A model generated the notes under the pieces. That model did not search any database and had not been told where the DNA came from. It was given only the letters and a program-made list of their open reading frames with translations. Positions 1 to 5,995 of a DNA stretch of 6,271 nt are shown piece by piece. The position numbers and the translations under genes are program-made. The first letter of the stretch is position 1, and each line of letters starts with the position of its first letter. Source of the DNA: an uncultured Collinsella sp. (lineage in GTDB: Bacteria; Actinomycetota; Coriobacteriia; Coriobacteriales; Coriobacteriaceae); contig CABUWR010000081.1 of assembly GCA_902495265.1 (NCBI GenBank), positions 1-6,271 of the forward strand, given 5' to 3'.

Positions 1-21
1 CAAAGTGAGCTCCGCGCTTTG
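1..21 (-). terminator. possible hairpin downstream of the ybaK-type gene, cut by the window edge
   Basis: Bases 1-7 (CAAAGTG) can pair with 15-21 (CGCTTTG), with one G-U wobble. The hairpin lies 20 nt past the stop of the minus-strand deacylase gene, where a terminator would be expected. The U-tract for the minus strand would lie outside the window, so termination cannot be judged. On the plus strand the hairpin is followed by only a mildly T-rich ATTCTT, so it could instead serve a convergent gene to the left. Confidence 0.3.
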
Positions 22-40
22 ATTCTTCCTGCGGCATCGC

Positions 41-541
41 TCAGTCCTCTCTCGTGATCGGGGCAACCGTCGCCCCGCAAAATGCAACTAAGTCATCGGG
101 AGCAAGCTCAAGCTGATAGCCACGCTTGCCACCCGAGATAAAAATGGTATCCCAAAGGACGCATGTCTCATCGATCAGCGTCCGGAAGCGTTTTTTCATA
201 CCGACCGGGCTGCAACCGCCGCGGACATATCCCGTCGCGGCAAGCAAATCTTTGACATGCATCATGGTCAGCGACTTTTCGCCTGCGGCGCGCGCGGCGG
301 CCTTGAGGTCGAGCTCGTCGGCAACGGGAATGCAGCACACGACATGGTCGTTGGACGGCGTCGTGCAGACCAGGGTCTTAAACCCCTGACCGGGCTCCTC
401 GCCAAGCTGCTCGGAAATCGCGACGCCCAGACCTGACGATTCATCGCCATCGTCTTCGTACGTATGGAGAATATAGGAGATGCCGGCGCTTTCCAGCTCG
501 CGCATCGCATTGGTTTTTGGCGTCTTAACAGCCTTTGCCAT
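41..541 (-). CDS. ybaK: YbaK/EbsC-family Cys-tRNA(Pro) deacylase
   Basis: This 166-residue protein has the size and motifs of the YbaK/EbsC family. These are stand-alone cytosolic editing enzymes that hydrolyse Cys-tRNA(Pro), the product of prolyl-tRNA synthetase mischarging with cysteine. Visible motifs are the GFKTLV segment around residues 53-58, whose Lys55 matches the conserved lysine needed by the family, and the glycine-rich GYVRGGCSPVG loop at 104-114. The C-terminal GGKRGYQLELAPDDL (137-151) is also typical. There is no signal peptide or membrane segment. I chose the ATG at 541 because GGGAAAGGA sits 6 nt upstream and the family N-terminus aligns there. A longer in-frame start at 619 would add 26 residues unlike the family and would overlap the putative promoter. 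The gene lies downstream of uvrA on the same strand, 133 bp after it and behind a strong hairpin, so it is probably transcribed mainly from its own promoter. The substrate is inferred from the family; ProX or related editing specificity cannot be excluded. Confidence 0.9.
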   Translation of the reverse strand: MAKAVKTPKTNAMRELESAGISYILHTYEDDGDESSGLGVAISEQLGEEPGQGFKTLVCTTPSNDHVVCCIPVADELDLKAAARAAGEKSLTMMHVKDLLAATGYVRGGCSPVGMKKRFRTLIDETCVLWDTIFISGGKRGYQLELAPDDLVAFCGATVAPITRED

Positions 542-547
542 GGCACA

Positions 548-556
548 TCCTTTCCC
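548..556 (-). promoter_or_regulatory. ribosome binding site of the ybaK-type gene
   Basis: On the minus strand this reads GGGAAAGGA, ending 6 nt before the ATG at 541. It decides in favour of the 166-residue form over the longer in-frame ATG at 619. Confidence 0.65.
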
Positions 557-578
557 TCGCAGAGCGACGCAAGGATTA

Positions 579-584
579 AGTATA
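579..584 (-). promoter_or_regulatory. putative -10 element for the ybaK-type gene
   Basis: The minus strand reads TATACT, five of six matches to TATAAT. It would place the transcription start near 572 and leave a leader of about 30 nt holding the SD sequence. I find no convincing -35 hexamer at 16-18 nt spacing, so this is tentative. It fits the strong hairpin just upstream that would separate the gene from uvrA transcription. Confidence 0.35.
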
Positions 585-623
585 GGGCCAATTCCGCCGC
601 ATATGCCATCTCGACACACAGAA

Positions 624-654
624 GCGCCACCGAATCAGAAGGAATCGGTGGCGC
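624..654 (-). terminator. hairpin terminator downstream of uvrA
   Basis: GCGCCACCGA at 624-633 pairs perfectly with TCGGTGGCGC at 645-654, a 10-bp GC-rich stem with an 11-nt loop. It begins 20 nt after the uvrA stop codon. In the uvrA direction the stem is followed by TTCTGTGTGT, only moderately T-rich, so termination may be leaky or the hairpin may mainly stabilise the 3' end. The other direction has no T-tract at all, which supports assignment to uvrA. Confidence 0.65.
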
Positions 655-674
655 GTCGGTACTACAACGTCTCT

Positions 675-3554
675 TTACTGCGCGTCGAGCTGCGCCTGAC
701 GCTCACGGTCACGCTTGAGCAACGGCGCCAAGAACTTGCCCGTGTAGCTCTGCGAACATGCCGCGACTTGCTCCGGCGTGCCCGAGACCACGACGGTTCC
801 GCCGCCATTGCCGCCCTCGGGGCCCATATCGATCAGGCGGTCGGCGACCTTGATGACATCAAGGTTGTGCTCGATCACCAGAACCGTGTTGCCCGCATCG
901 ACCAGGCGCTGCAACACGTCGAGCAGCTGGCGAACATCCTCAAAATGGAGGCCGGTTGTGGGCTCGTCCAAAATGTAGAACGTCTTGCCTGTCTGGCGAC
1001 GATGAAGCTCCTTGGCGAGCTTCACGCGCTGCGCCTCGCCGCCCGAAAGCGTCGTTGCCGGCTGGCCCAAGCTCACGTAGCCCAGACCCACGTCATATAG
1101 GGTCTGCAGTTTGCGCTTAATCTGCGGGATATTCCCAAAGAAAGCCAGTGCTTCGGTGACACTCATGTCGAGCACGTCCGAGATTGTCTTGCCGCGGTAG
1201 GTAACCTCGAGTGTCTCGCGGTTATAGCGCTTGCCGCCACATACCTCACAGGGGACATAGATATCGGGAAGGAAGTGCATCTCGATCTTGATCTGGCCAT
1301 CGCCTTTGCACGCCTCGCAGCGACCGCCGCTTACGTTAAAGGAGAAACGTCCCGGCGAGTAGCCGCGGGCCTTCGACTCCGGCGTGCTTGCAAATAGCGC
1401 ACGCAGATCATCCCACAGGCCAATATAGGTCGCTGGGTTCGAACGCGGCGTGCGACCGATCGGTGACTGGTCGATATCGATTACCTTATCGATGCACTCG
1501 ATGCCCTCAATCTTCTTGTACGGCCCCACGGGACGTGTCGAACGATGGATGGCATTCGTAAGCGCGGGCGCAATCGTATCGGCGACCAGGGAGCTCTTGC
1601 CCGATCCCGAAACACCGGTAACGACCGTGAGTGTACCGAACTCAATCTTGGCGGTAACGTTTTTGAGGTTGTTAGCGCGGGCACCCGTAATCTTAAGACA
1701 GCCGCGGCCGGGCTTGCGGCGCTCATCGGGCACGCGGATCATCCGCTTGCCGGTCAAATAGGCACCCGTCATGGAATCGGGGCACGCCATGATATCGGCA
1801 GGCGTTCCCGCAGCGACCACGTGTCCGCCGTTAACGCCCGCACCGGGACCCATATCGATCACGTAGTCGGCAGCGCGAATTGTATCTTCGTCGTGCTCGA
1901 CGACGATAACGGTATTACCGATATCGCGCAAGCGCTCGAGCGTCTTGATCAGGCGCTCGTTATCGCGTTGGTGAAGACCGATCGACGGCTCGTCCAGAAT
2001 GTACAGAACGCCCATGAGGCCGGCGCCGATCTGCGTTGCCAGGCGAATGCGCTGGGCCTCACCGCCGGAAAGCGTCGCCGAGGCGCGATCGAGCGTCAGA
2101 TAGTCGAGTCCGACATCGACCAGAAAACGCAGGCGCTCCAGGATTTCCTTGACAATGCGCCCGCCGATAAACTGCTGACGCTCGGTAAGCTCCAGGCCCT
2201 CAAAAAACTCGAGCGACTCGCGACACGACAGGCAGCAGACATCGTAAATGGACTTGCCGCCCACGGTGACGGCAAGCATCTCGGGACGCAGGCGAGCACC
2301 GTGACAGCTCGAGCATGGCTCTTCGCGAATGTATTTCTCCAAGCGAGCCCTGGTGTTCTCGTTCGTCGTCTCGTTGTAGCGCTCGTACAGGATGTTGCGT
2401 ACACCCGAGAACTTAGTGTCCCACTGGCTGCGACGCCCATCGAGCTTTTGATAGTCGACCGAAATCTTCGTGTCGCCCATGCCATCCAAAAACGCACGAC
2501 GCACCCGCGGGGGCAGGTCCTCCCATGGCGTATCGGCACTCACCTTAAAGTGTTTGCAGACCGCAGCAAAAATCTGCGGATAATAGTTGGAATTGCCGAA
2601 CAGGCTGCCAAAGACTCCGTCGGCAATCGACTTTGAGGGGTCTTCAATCAGCGCCTCGGCATCGACTGTCTTTTTAAAGCCCAGGCCATCGCACTCGGGA
2701 CATGCACCATAGGGCGCATTGAACGAGAAATCGCGCGGCTGCAGGTCGTCGATGGAATGTCCGTGCTCCGGGCACGCCAGTGCCAGCGAATACTCCAGCA
2801 GCTCGCCCTCGGTTCCCTCGGGAGCGTCGCGGTCGGGCAGCATGTACACGTTCACGTTACCGTGCGCCAGTGCCGTCGCCTGCTCAACGGACTCGGCAAT
2901 GCGACCCAGGGAGTTCTCTCGAATCACGATACGGTCGACCACGACCTCAATGTCGTGTTTGAACTTCTTGTCCAGGTCGATAGGGTCGTCAAGCGAGCGC
3001 ACCTCGCCGTCGACGCGCACACGGCTAAAGCCCTCCGCACGCAGGTCCTCAAACAGCTTGGTATATTCTCCCTTGCGCCCACGAACCACCGGCGCCAACA
3101 CAAACGCGCGACGGCCCTCCCCCGCCGCCAGCACCTTATCGGCGACCTGATCGGTCGTCTGACGCTCGATGACACGACCGCACTCAGGACAGTGTGGCGT
3201 TCCCACGCGAGCAAACAGCAGACGCAGATAGTCGTAAATCTCGGTTACGGTGCCAACCGTCGAGCGTGGGTTTTTGGACGTCGTCTTCTGATCGATCGAC
3301 ACAGCCGGCGACAGGCCGTCAATCGAGTCCAGATCGGGCTTGTCCATCTGGCCCAAAAACTGACGCGCATAGCTCGAAAGGCTCTCGACGTAACGGCGCT
3401 GGCCCTCGGCATAGATGGTATCGAACGCCAGCGAGCTCTTGCCCGATCCGGAAAGACCGGTTATGACCACGAGCTGGTCACGCGGAATGGAAACATCGAT
3501 ATCACGCAGGTTATGCTCGCGCGCGCCGCGGATAACGATAGAAGAATCAGACAT
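675..3554 (-). CDS. uvrA: UvrABC excinuclease subunit A (UvrA)
   Basis: This is the DNA-damage sensor of nucleotide excision repair, a dimeric ABC-type ATPase that loads UvrB onto lesions. The 959-residue length is normal for the family. It has two ABC modules. The first has Walker A GLSGSGKS at 33-40, signature LSGGEAQR at 495-502 and Walker B YILDEP at 518-523. The second has Walker A GVSGSGKS at 647-654, signature at 836-843 and Walker B YILDEP at 860-865. Zinc-binding cysteines are visible: C261 with C285/C288, C414/C417 with C441/C444, and the C-terminal module C746/C749 and C769/C772 that contacts damaged DNA. C122/C125 lie in the region that binds UvrB in relatives. All key residues are present, so the protein should be active. 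The ATG at 3554 follows AAGGAG at 5 nt spacing. A LexA box 61 nt upstream of the start suggests SOS induction. uvrB and uvrC are not in the window. Identification is secure. Confidence 0.99.
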   Translation of the reverse strand: MSDSSIVIRGAREHNLRDIDVSIPRDQLVVITGLSGSGKSSLAFDTIYAEGQRRYVESLSSYARQFLGQMDKPDLDSIDGLSPAVSIDQKTTSKNPRSTVGTVTEIYDYLRLLFARVGTPHCPECGRVIERQTTDQVADKVLAAGEGRRAFVLAPVVRGRKGEYTKLFEDLRAEGFSRVRVDGEVRSLDDPIDLDKKFKHDIEVVVDRIVIRENSLGRIAESVEQATALAHGNVNVYMLPDRDAPEGTEGELLEYSLALACPEHGHSIDDLQPRDFSFNAPYGACPECDGLGFKKTVDAEALIEDPSKSIADGVFGSLFGNSNYYPQIFAAVCKHFKVSADTPWEDLPPRVRRAFLDGMGDTKISVDYQKLDGRRSQWDTKFSGVRNILYERYNETTNENTRARLEKYIREEPCSSCHGARLRPEMLAVTVGGKSIYDVCCLSCRESLEFFEGLELTERQQFIGGRIVKEILERLRFLVDVGLDYLTLDRASATLSGGEAQRIRLATQIGAGLMGVLYILDEPSIGLHQRDNERLIKTLERLRDIGNTVIVVEHDEDTIRAADYVIDMGPGAGVNGGHVVAAGTPADIMACPDSMTGAYLTGKRMIRVPDERRKPGRGCLKITGARANNLKNVTAKIEFGTLTVVTGVSGSGKSSLVADTIAPALTNAIHRSTRPVGPYKKIEGIECIDKVIDIDQSPIGRTPRSNPATYIGLWDDLRALFASTPESKARGYSPGRFSFNVSGGRCEACKGDGQIKIEMHFLPDIYVPCEVCGGKRYNRETLEVTYRGKTISDVLDMSVTEALAFFGNIPQIKRKLQTLYDVGLGYVSLGQPATTLSGGEAQRVKLAKELHRRQTGKTFYILDEPTTGLHFEDVRQLLDVLQRLVDAGNTVLVIEHNLDVIKVADRLIDMGPEGGNGGGTVVVSGTPEQVAACSQSYTGKFLAPLLKRDRERQAQLDAQ

Positions 3555-3559
3555 GGAAG

Positions 3560-3572
3560 CTCCTTGCCTCCT
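3560..3572 (-). promoter_or_regulatory. double Shine-Dalgarno upstream of uvrA
   Basis: On the minus strand AAGGAG (3565-3560) lies 5 nt before the uvrA ATG. A second, stronger AGGAGG (3572-3567) lies 12 nt before it. The near copy has the usual spacing and fixes the start. The far copy is too distant for ordinary initiation but could act as a ribosome standby site. Confidence 0.6.
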
Positions 3573-3615
3573 ACAACTTCAAATCACACTGACGATGAGT
3601 TTAGCGCACTCGACG

Positions 3616-3629
3616 CGCACAGATGTTCG
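3616..3629. promoter_or_regulatory. LexA-binding SOS box upstream of uvrA
   Basis: The plus strand reads CGCACAGATGTTCG. The Bacillus/actinobacterial LexA consensus is CGAACRNRYGTTYG (known from the literature), and this site matches 13 of 14 positions; the only miss is C for A at the third base. The site is 61 nt upstream of the uvrA start, where a repressor would block its promoter, and uvrA is a classical SOS gene. I could not pick a convincing -35/-10 pair for uvrA beside it, so its exact placement relative to the promoter is open. Confidence 0.72.
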
Positions 3630-3752
3630 TAATACAAGATTCGCAGACCTTTTGCGTTGCCTGACGCCGCAGACTGCACGCTCGGTCCGTACTTTCGAAT
3701 ACCCTCGATCGCCTACCACGCATCATGAATGTCTCCCGCTCGCAAACGAGGG

Positions 3753-3758
3753 TACAAT
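3753..3758 (+). promoter_or_regulatory. putative -10 element for the mrp operon
   Basis: TACAAT matches TATAAT at five of six positions. It would start transcription near 3765 and give a leader of about 50 nt before mrp. No good -35 hexamer is visible at 16-18 nt spacing, so the call rests on the -10 and its position. The rest of the 3555-3813 gap holds the LexA box and no credible separate gene. Confidence 0.35.
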
Positions 3759-3777
3759 GACGCTCGTGTCACACCGC

Positions 3778-3791
3778 GGGGCTCCGGCCCC
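3778..3791 (+). other. short stable hairpin in the mrp leader
   Basis: GGGGC at 3778-3782 pairs with GCCCC at 3787-3791 around the loop TCCG. In RNA this makes a C(UCCG)G loop of the unusually stable UNCG class. It ends 9 nt before the SD AAAGGAG and has no following T-tract, so it is not an intrinsic terminator. It may stabilise the 5' end of the mRNA or be incidental in GC-rich DNA. Confidence 0.4.
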
Positions 3792-3800
3792 AACATATAC

Positions 3801-3807
3801 AAAGGAG
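3801..3807 (+). promoter_or_regulatory. ribosome binding site of mrp
   Basis: AAAGGAG lies 6 nt before the ATG at 3814. It decides the mrp start, because the same frame stays open for 133 further codons upstream, into the DNA opposite uvrA. Confidence 0.8.
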
Positions 3808-3813
3808 TCAAAC

Positions 3814-4644
3814 ATGGGTTGCGAGCACGCACAGGCAGCCGGCGGGCAAACGTCGCCGTCGCAATTTGAGGAGAATACCCTGTCCGAGGTCAAACGCGTC
3901 ATCGCCGTGCTTTCCGGCAAGGGCGGTGTCGGCAAGTCGTTTGTCACCGGTGCCATCGCCACGGAGCTTTCCCGCCACGGCCACAAGGTCGGCGTCCTCG
4001 ATGCCGATATTACCGGCCCCTCTATCCCTAAGATGTTCGGCATGAGTGGACGTCACGTCCATGCCCTCGGCAACCTTATGCTGCCCGAAATCTCCGAGCA
4101 CGGCGTCAAGGTTATGAGCTCTAACCTGCTGCTCCAAAACGAAACCGACCCCGTCCTCTGGCGCGGTCCGGTTATCGCGGGTGCCATCAGGCAGTTCTGG
4201 AGCGAAACCTCATGGGGCCCCATCGACTACCTGCTGGTCGACATGCCTCCGGGAACAGGCGACGTCGCGCTCACCGTCTTCCAGTCACTGCCCGTCGACG
4301 GCATCGTCATCGTCACGAGCCCGCAGGATCTGGTCTCGATGATCGTCGCCAAGGCGGTCAACATGGCCGAGAAGATGAACGTCCCCATTCTGGGAATCGT
4401 CGAAAACATGAGCTATATCGAGTGCCCCGATTGCGGCAAGAAGATCGAAGTCTTTGGCAAGAGCAAGCTCCCCGAGGTCGCCGAGCGTTACAACCTCGAG
4501 ATCCTGGGGCAGCTTCCCATCAATCCGGCACTCGCCGAAGCCTGCGATAAGGGAGAGGTTGAGACCGCACTGCCCGCACGTATGCTGCCCCAGGCCGTCT
4601 CTGCCGTCGAGGCCATTGCCCCGCATGAGACCGCCGAGGCCTAA
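3814..4644 (+). CDS. mrp: Mrp/NBP35-family Fe-S cluster carrier ATPase
   Basis: This 276-residue cytosolic P-loop ATPase belongs to the Mrp/ApbC/NBP35 family, which binds [4Fe-4S] clusters at the dimer interface and delivers them to apo-enzymes. The deviant Walker A GKGGVGKS is at residues 35-42, with the signature lysine at 36. The switch region DADITGPSIP is at 63-72 and the Walker B-like LLVDMPPGTGD at 140-150. The cluster-binding CPDC pair is C204/C207. The protein lacks the N-terminal DUF59/MIP18 domain of longer Mrp proteins and has instead a short, low-complexity stretch of about 27 residues starting MGCEH. The ATG at 3814 follows a strong AAAGGAG. An alternative in-frame ATG at 3757 has a weak GAGGG before it and would overlap the putative -10, so I rejected it. 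The stop is directly followed by the GTG of the next gene, so the two are almost certainly co-transcribed and translationally coupled. The family is certain; client proteins are unknown. Confidence 0.95.
   Translation: MGCEHAQAAGGQTSPSQFEENTLSEVKRVIAVLSGKGGVGKSFVTGAIATELSRHGHKVGVLDADITGPSIPKMFGMSGRHVHALGNLMLPEISEHGVKVMSSNLLLQNETDPVLWRGPVIAGAIRQFWSETSWGPIDYLLVDMPPGTGDVALTVFQSLPVDGIVIVTSPQDLVSMIVAKAVNMAEKMNVPILGIVENMSYIECPDCGKKIEVFGKSKLPEVAERYNLEILGQLPINPALAEACDKGEVETALPARMLPQAVSAVEAIAPHETAEA
4636..4639 (+). promoter_or_regulatory. weak ribosome binding site inside the mrp 3' end
   Basis: GAGG lies within the last codons of mrp, 5 nt before the GTG at 4645. It is the only SD-like sequence for the downstream flavoprotein and supports initiation at this GTG by ribosomes finishing mrp. 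Confidence 0.5.
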
Positions 4645-5916
4645 GTGAACGCAAACGCCTCCTATGACGTCTTGGTAATCGGCGGCGGGGCCTCGGGTCT
4701 CGCCGCCGCCATTACGGCCGCACGCGCAGGCAAAAGCGCCTGCATCATTGAGCGCGATGTTGCCTGCGGCCTTAAACTCCTTGCGACCGGCAACGGCCGC
4801 TGCAACCTTTCCAACGAATCAATTGATTTCCAACGGTACAACCACCCCGCATTCGTCGAATCCGTCATGGGTCCCCAGCCTGAGCAAGAGCTCGGCAGTT
4901 TCTTCTCCTCGCTGGGCATCATGACGACCTCCGAGGAGGGCCGGCTGTATCCGCGCTCCCTTCGTGCCGAATCGGTGCGCGATGCGCTTCTCAACGCTTG
5001 CAATCACCTGGATATCACCTTGATCTGTGGAGCAAACGTCGCCTCGGCATTCCAAGCCCCCGAGGGCTGGGCACTCCAAATAGACCGTCCCGCGCGAGCA
5101 CTCAAGGCAAAAAAGCACGACGACCGAAAATCGGAACTCCGCTCGCTTCGGAAGGCGCTCGCCGACACCCCTCGCACGAACGAGACGCTGCAGGCAAAGG
5201 CCGTAATTATCGCTACGGGCGGCAACCCTGCCGACATCGCGAGGACGTTCAATCTTTCCCTCACCCCGCAGCGACCCGTCCTCTGCCCTGTGTCGGCATC
5301 GGTCTTCGGCGACCAGGCTGCGCTCAAGACACTGGATGGCCTGCGCGTCCGCGCCCGTTTGACGCTCACCCGCAATCACGAGGAGCTCTGGCGCGAAGAC
5401 GGCGAAGTGCTCTTCCGAACCTTTGGCATCTCAGGCGTTGCCGCCTTCAACCTCTCCCGTCGCGTCCAGCGCGGCGACACGATTCTGCTCGACGTTTTCC
5501 CCGACCTCTCCAAAGACGAGTTGCTCGATATGCTCAACCAGCGAGTTGAGTTGCTCGGCGGCTTTTCGCCCTGCGACCCCCGCTGGCTCGACGGCATGCT
5601 CGCCCCGCAGTTCTCACACGTTGTTTGCACCGCATTCGAACAGTGCCACCCCGGGTCGCACGACCCCATCCATCTGGTCTCAATCCTCAAGCACTTTAAG
5701 CTGCTCGTCGAGGGAACGACAGAGGGGCGTTCGGCCCAGGTCACGCGCGGCGGCGTGTCCATCGAGAGCGTCTCAGCTCCCAACCTCTGCGTGAGCAACG
5801 CGGCAGGCGCCCCACTTTACATCTGTGGCGAGGCGCTCGACATCGATGCCGATTGCGGCGGTTTCAACCTTGCGTGGGCTTGGATCTCGGGTATTCGCGC
5901 TGCAAGCAGCCTATAG
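4645..5916 (+). CDS. HI0933/YhiN/BaiN-family FAD-dependent oxidoreductase
   Basis: This 423-residue flavoprotein is of the HI0933-like family, which includes E. coli YhiN and clostridial BaiN. Most members have no proven substrate. The dinucleotide-binding GGGASG is at 13-18 after a beta strand, followed by an acidic residue at the strand-2 end (E36). The family hallmark TGNGRCNLSN is at 48-57, the second nucleotide-site ATGG at 190-193, FGISG at 260-264, and the C-terminal FAD motif GEALDIDADCGGFNLAWAW at 395-413. Two features are odd. Residues about 150-182 form a charged insert rich in Lys, Arg and Asp. After ATGG the usual glycine-rich GSTGDGY-like loop is replaced by a shorter NPADIAR segment. 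GTG at 4645 is the only usable start: the codon before it is the in-frame mrp stop and the next Met is residue 75. No signal peptide is seen. A bile-acid role, as proposed for BaiN, should not be assumed; no bai genes are nearby. Confidence 0.88.
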   Translation: MNANASYDVLVIGGGASGLAAAITAARAGKSACIIERDVACGLKLLATGNGRCNLSNESIDFQRYNHPAFVESVMGPQPEQELGSFFSSLGIMTTSEEGRLYPRSLRAESVRDALLNACNHLDITLICGANVASAFQAPEGWALQIDRPARALKAKKHDDRKSELRSLRKALADTPRTNETLQAKAVIIATGGNPADIARTFNLSLTPQRPVLCPVSASVFGDQAALKTLDGLRVRARLTLTRNHEELWREDGEVLFRTFGISGVAAFNLSRRVQRGDTILLDVFPDLSKDELLDMLNQRVELLGGFSPCDPRWLDGMLAPQFSHVVCTAFEQCHPGSHDPIHLVSILKHFKLLVEGTTEGRSAQVTRGGVSIESVSAPNLCVSNAAGAPLYICGEALDIDADCGGFNLAWAWISGIRAASSL

Positions 5917-5926
5917 CCGCGCAGTC

Positions 5927-5932
5927 TATAAT
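5927..5932 (+). promoter_or_regulatory. perfect TATAAT, putative -10 for the downstream FAD gene
   Basis: TATAAT lies 10 nt after the stop of the BaiN-like gene. A start near 5939 would put the terminator hairpin (5945-5970) at the very 5' end of the transcript. No -35 match at standard spacing and no extended TG motif is visible, so it may be a chance match. Confidence 0.3.
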
Positions 5933-5944
5933 CAAAACGCATTC

Positions 5945-5977
5945 GGGCCGTCTGGGACACCGGGCGGCCTCTTTCTT
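5945..5977 (+). terminator. intrinsic terminator between the two flavoprotein genes
   Basis: GGCCGTCTGG at 5946-5955 pairs with CCGGGCGGCC at 5960-5969 (10 bp, two G-U wobbles), closing a GACA tetraloop. The stem is followed directly by TCTTTCTT at 5970-5977, six T in eight, and preceded by an A-rich stretch. This is the best intrinsic terminator in the window. It should end the mrp-flavoprotein transcript, though it sits only 6 nt before the SD of the next gene and could act as an attenuator. Confidence 0.7.
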
Positions 5978-5995
5978 GCATCTAAGGAGACCTCG

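Noticed and set aside
542..619. Longer start for the YbaK-type protein at 619
   Set aside because: The extra 26 residues do not resemble the family and would be translated across the putative promoter; the ATG at 541 has a proper SD.
1545..2636. Long open frame of 363 codons on the plus strand opposite uvrA (also shorter ones at 480-1100 and 2757-3632)
   Set aside because: These are antisense shadows produced by the GC-rich codon use of uvrA. They lack SD sequences and recognisable motifs, and uvrA itself is unmistakable throughout.
3604..3620. Direct repeat GCGCAC at 3604-3609 and 3615-3620
   Set aside because: Six-base repeats are expected by chance in GC-rich DNA and the second copy overlaps the LexA box; no further copies support an iteron or operator array.
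3415..3813. Upstream extension of the mrp frame, including ATGs at 3415 and 3757
   Set aside because: The frame stays open by chance. The extension runs opposite uvrA and through the promoter region, has no family similarity, and AAAGGAG is perfectly placed for the ATG at 3814.
4212..4550. 112-codon plus-strand frame inside mrp, and minus-strand frames such as 4285-4626 and 4819-5379
   Set aside because: Out-of-frame shadows of mrp and of the flavoprotein gene with arginine-rich, motif-free translations and no SD.
4645..5916. Calling the flavoprotein a bile-acid dehydroxylation enzyme (BaiN)
   Set aside because: Only family-level similarity is visible and no bai genes are adjacent; the family is widespread in bacteria that do not process bile acids.
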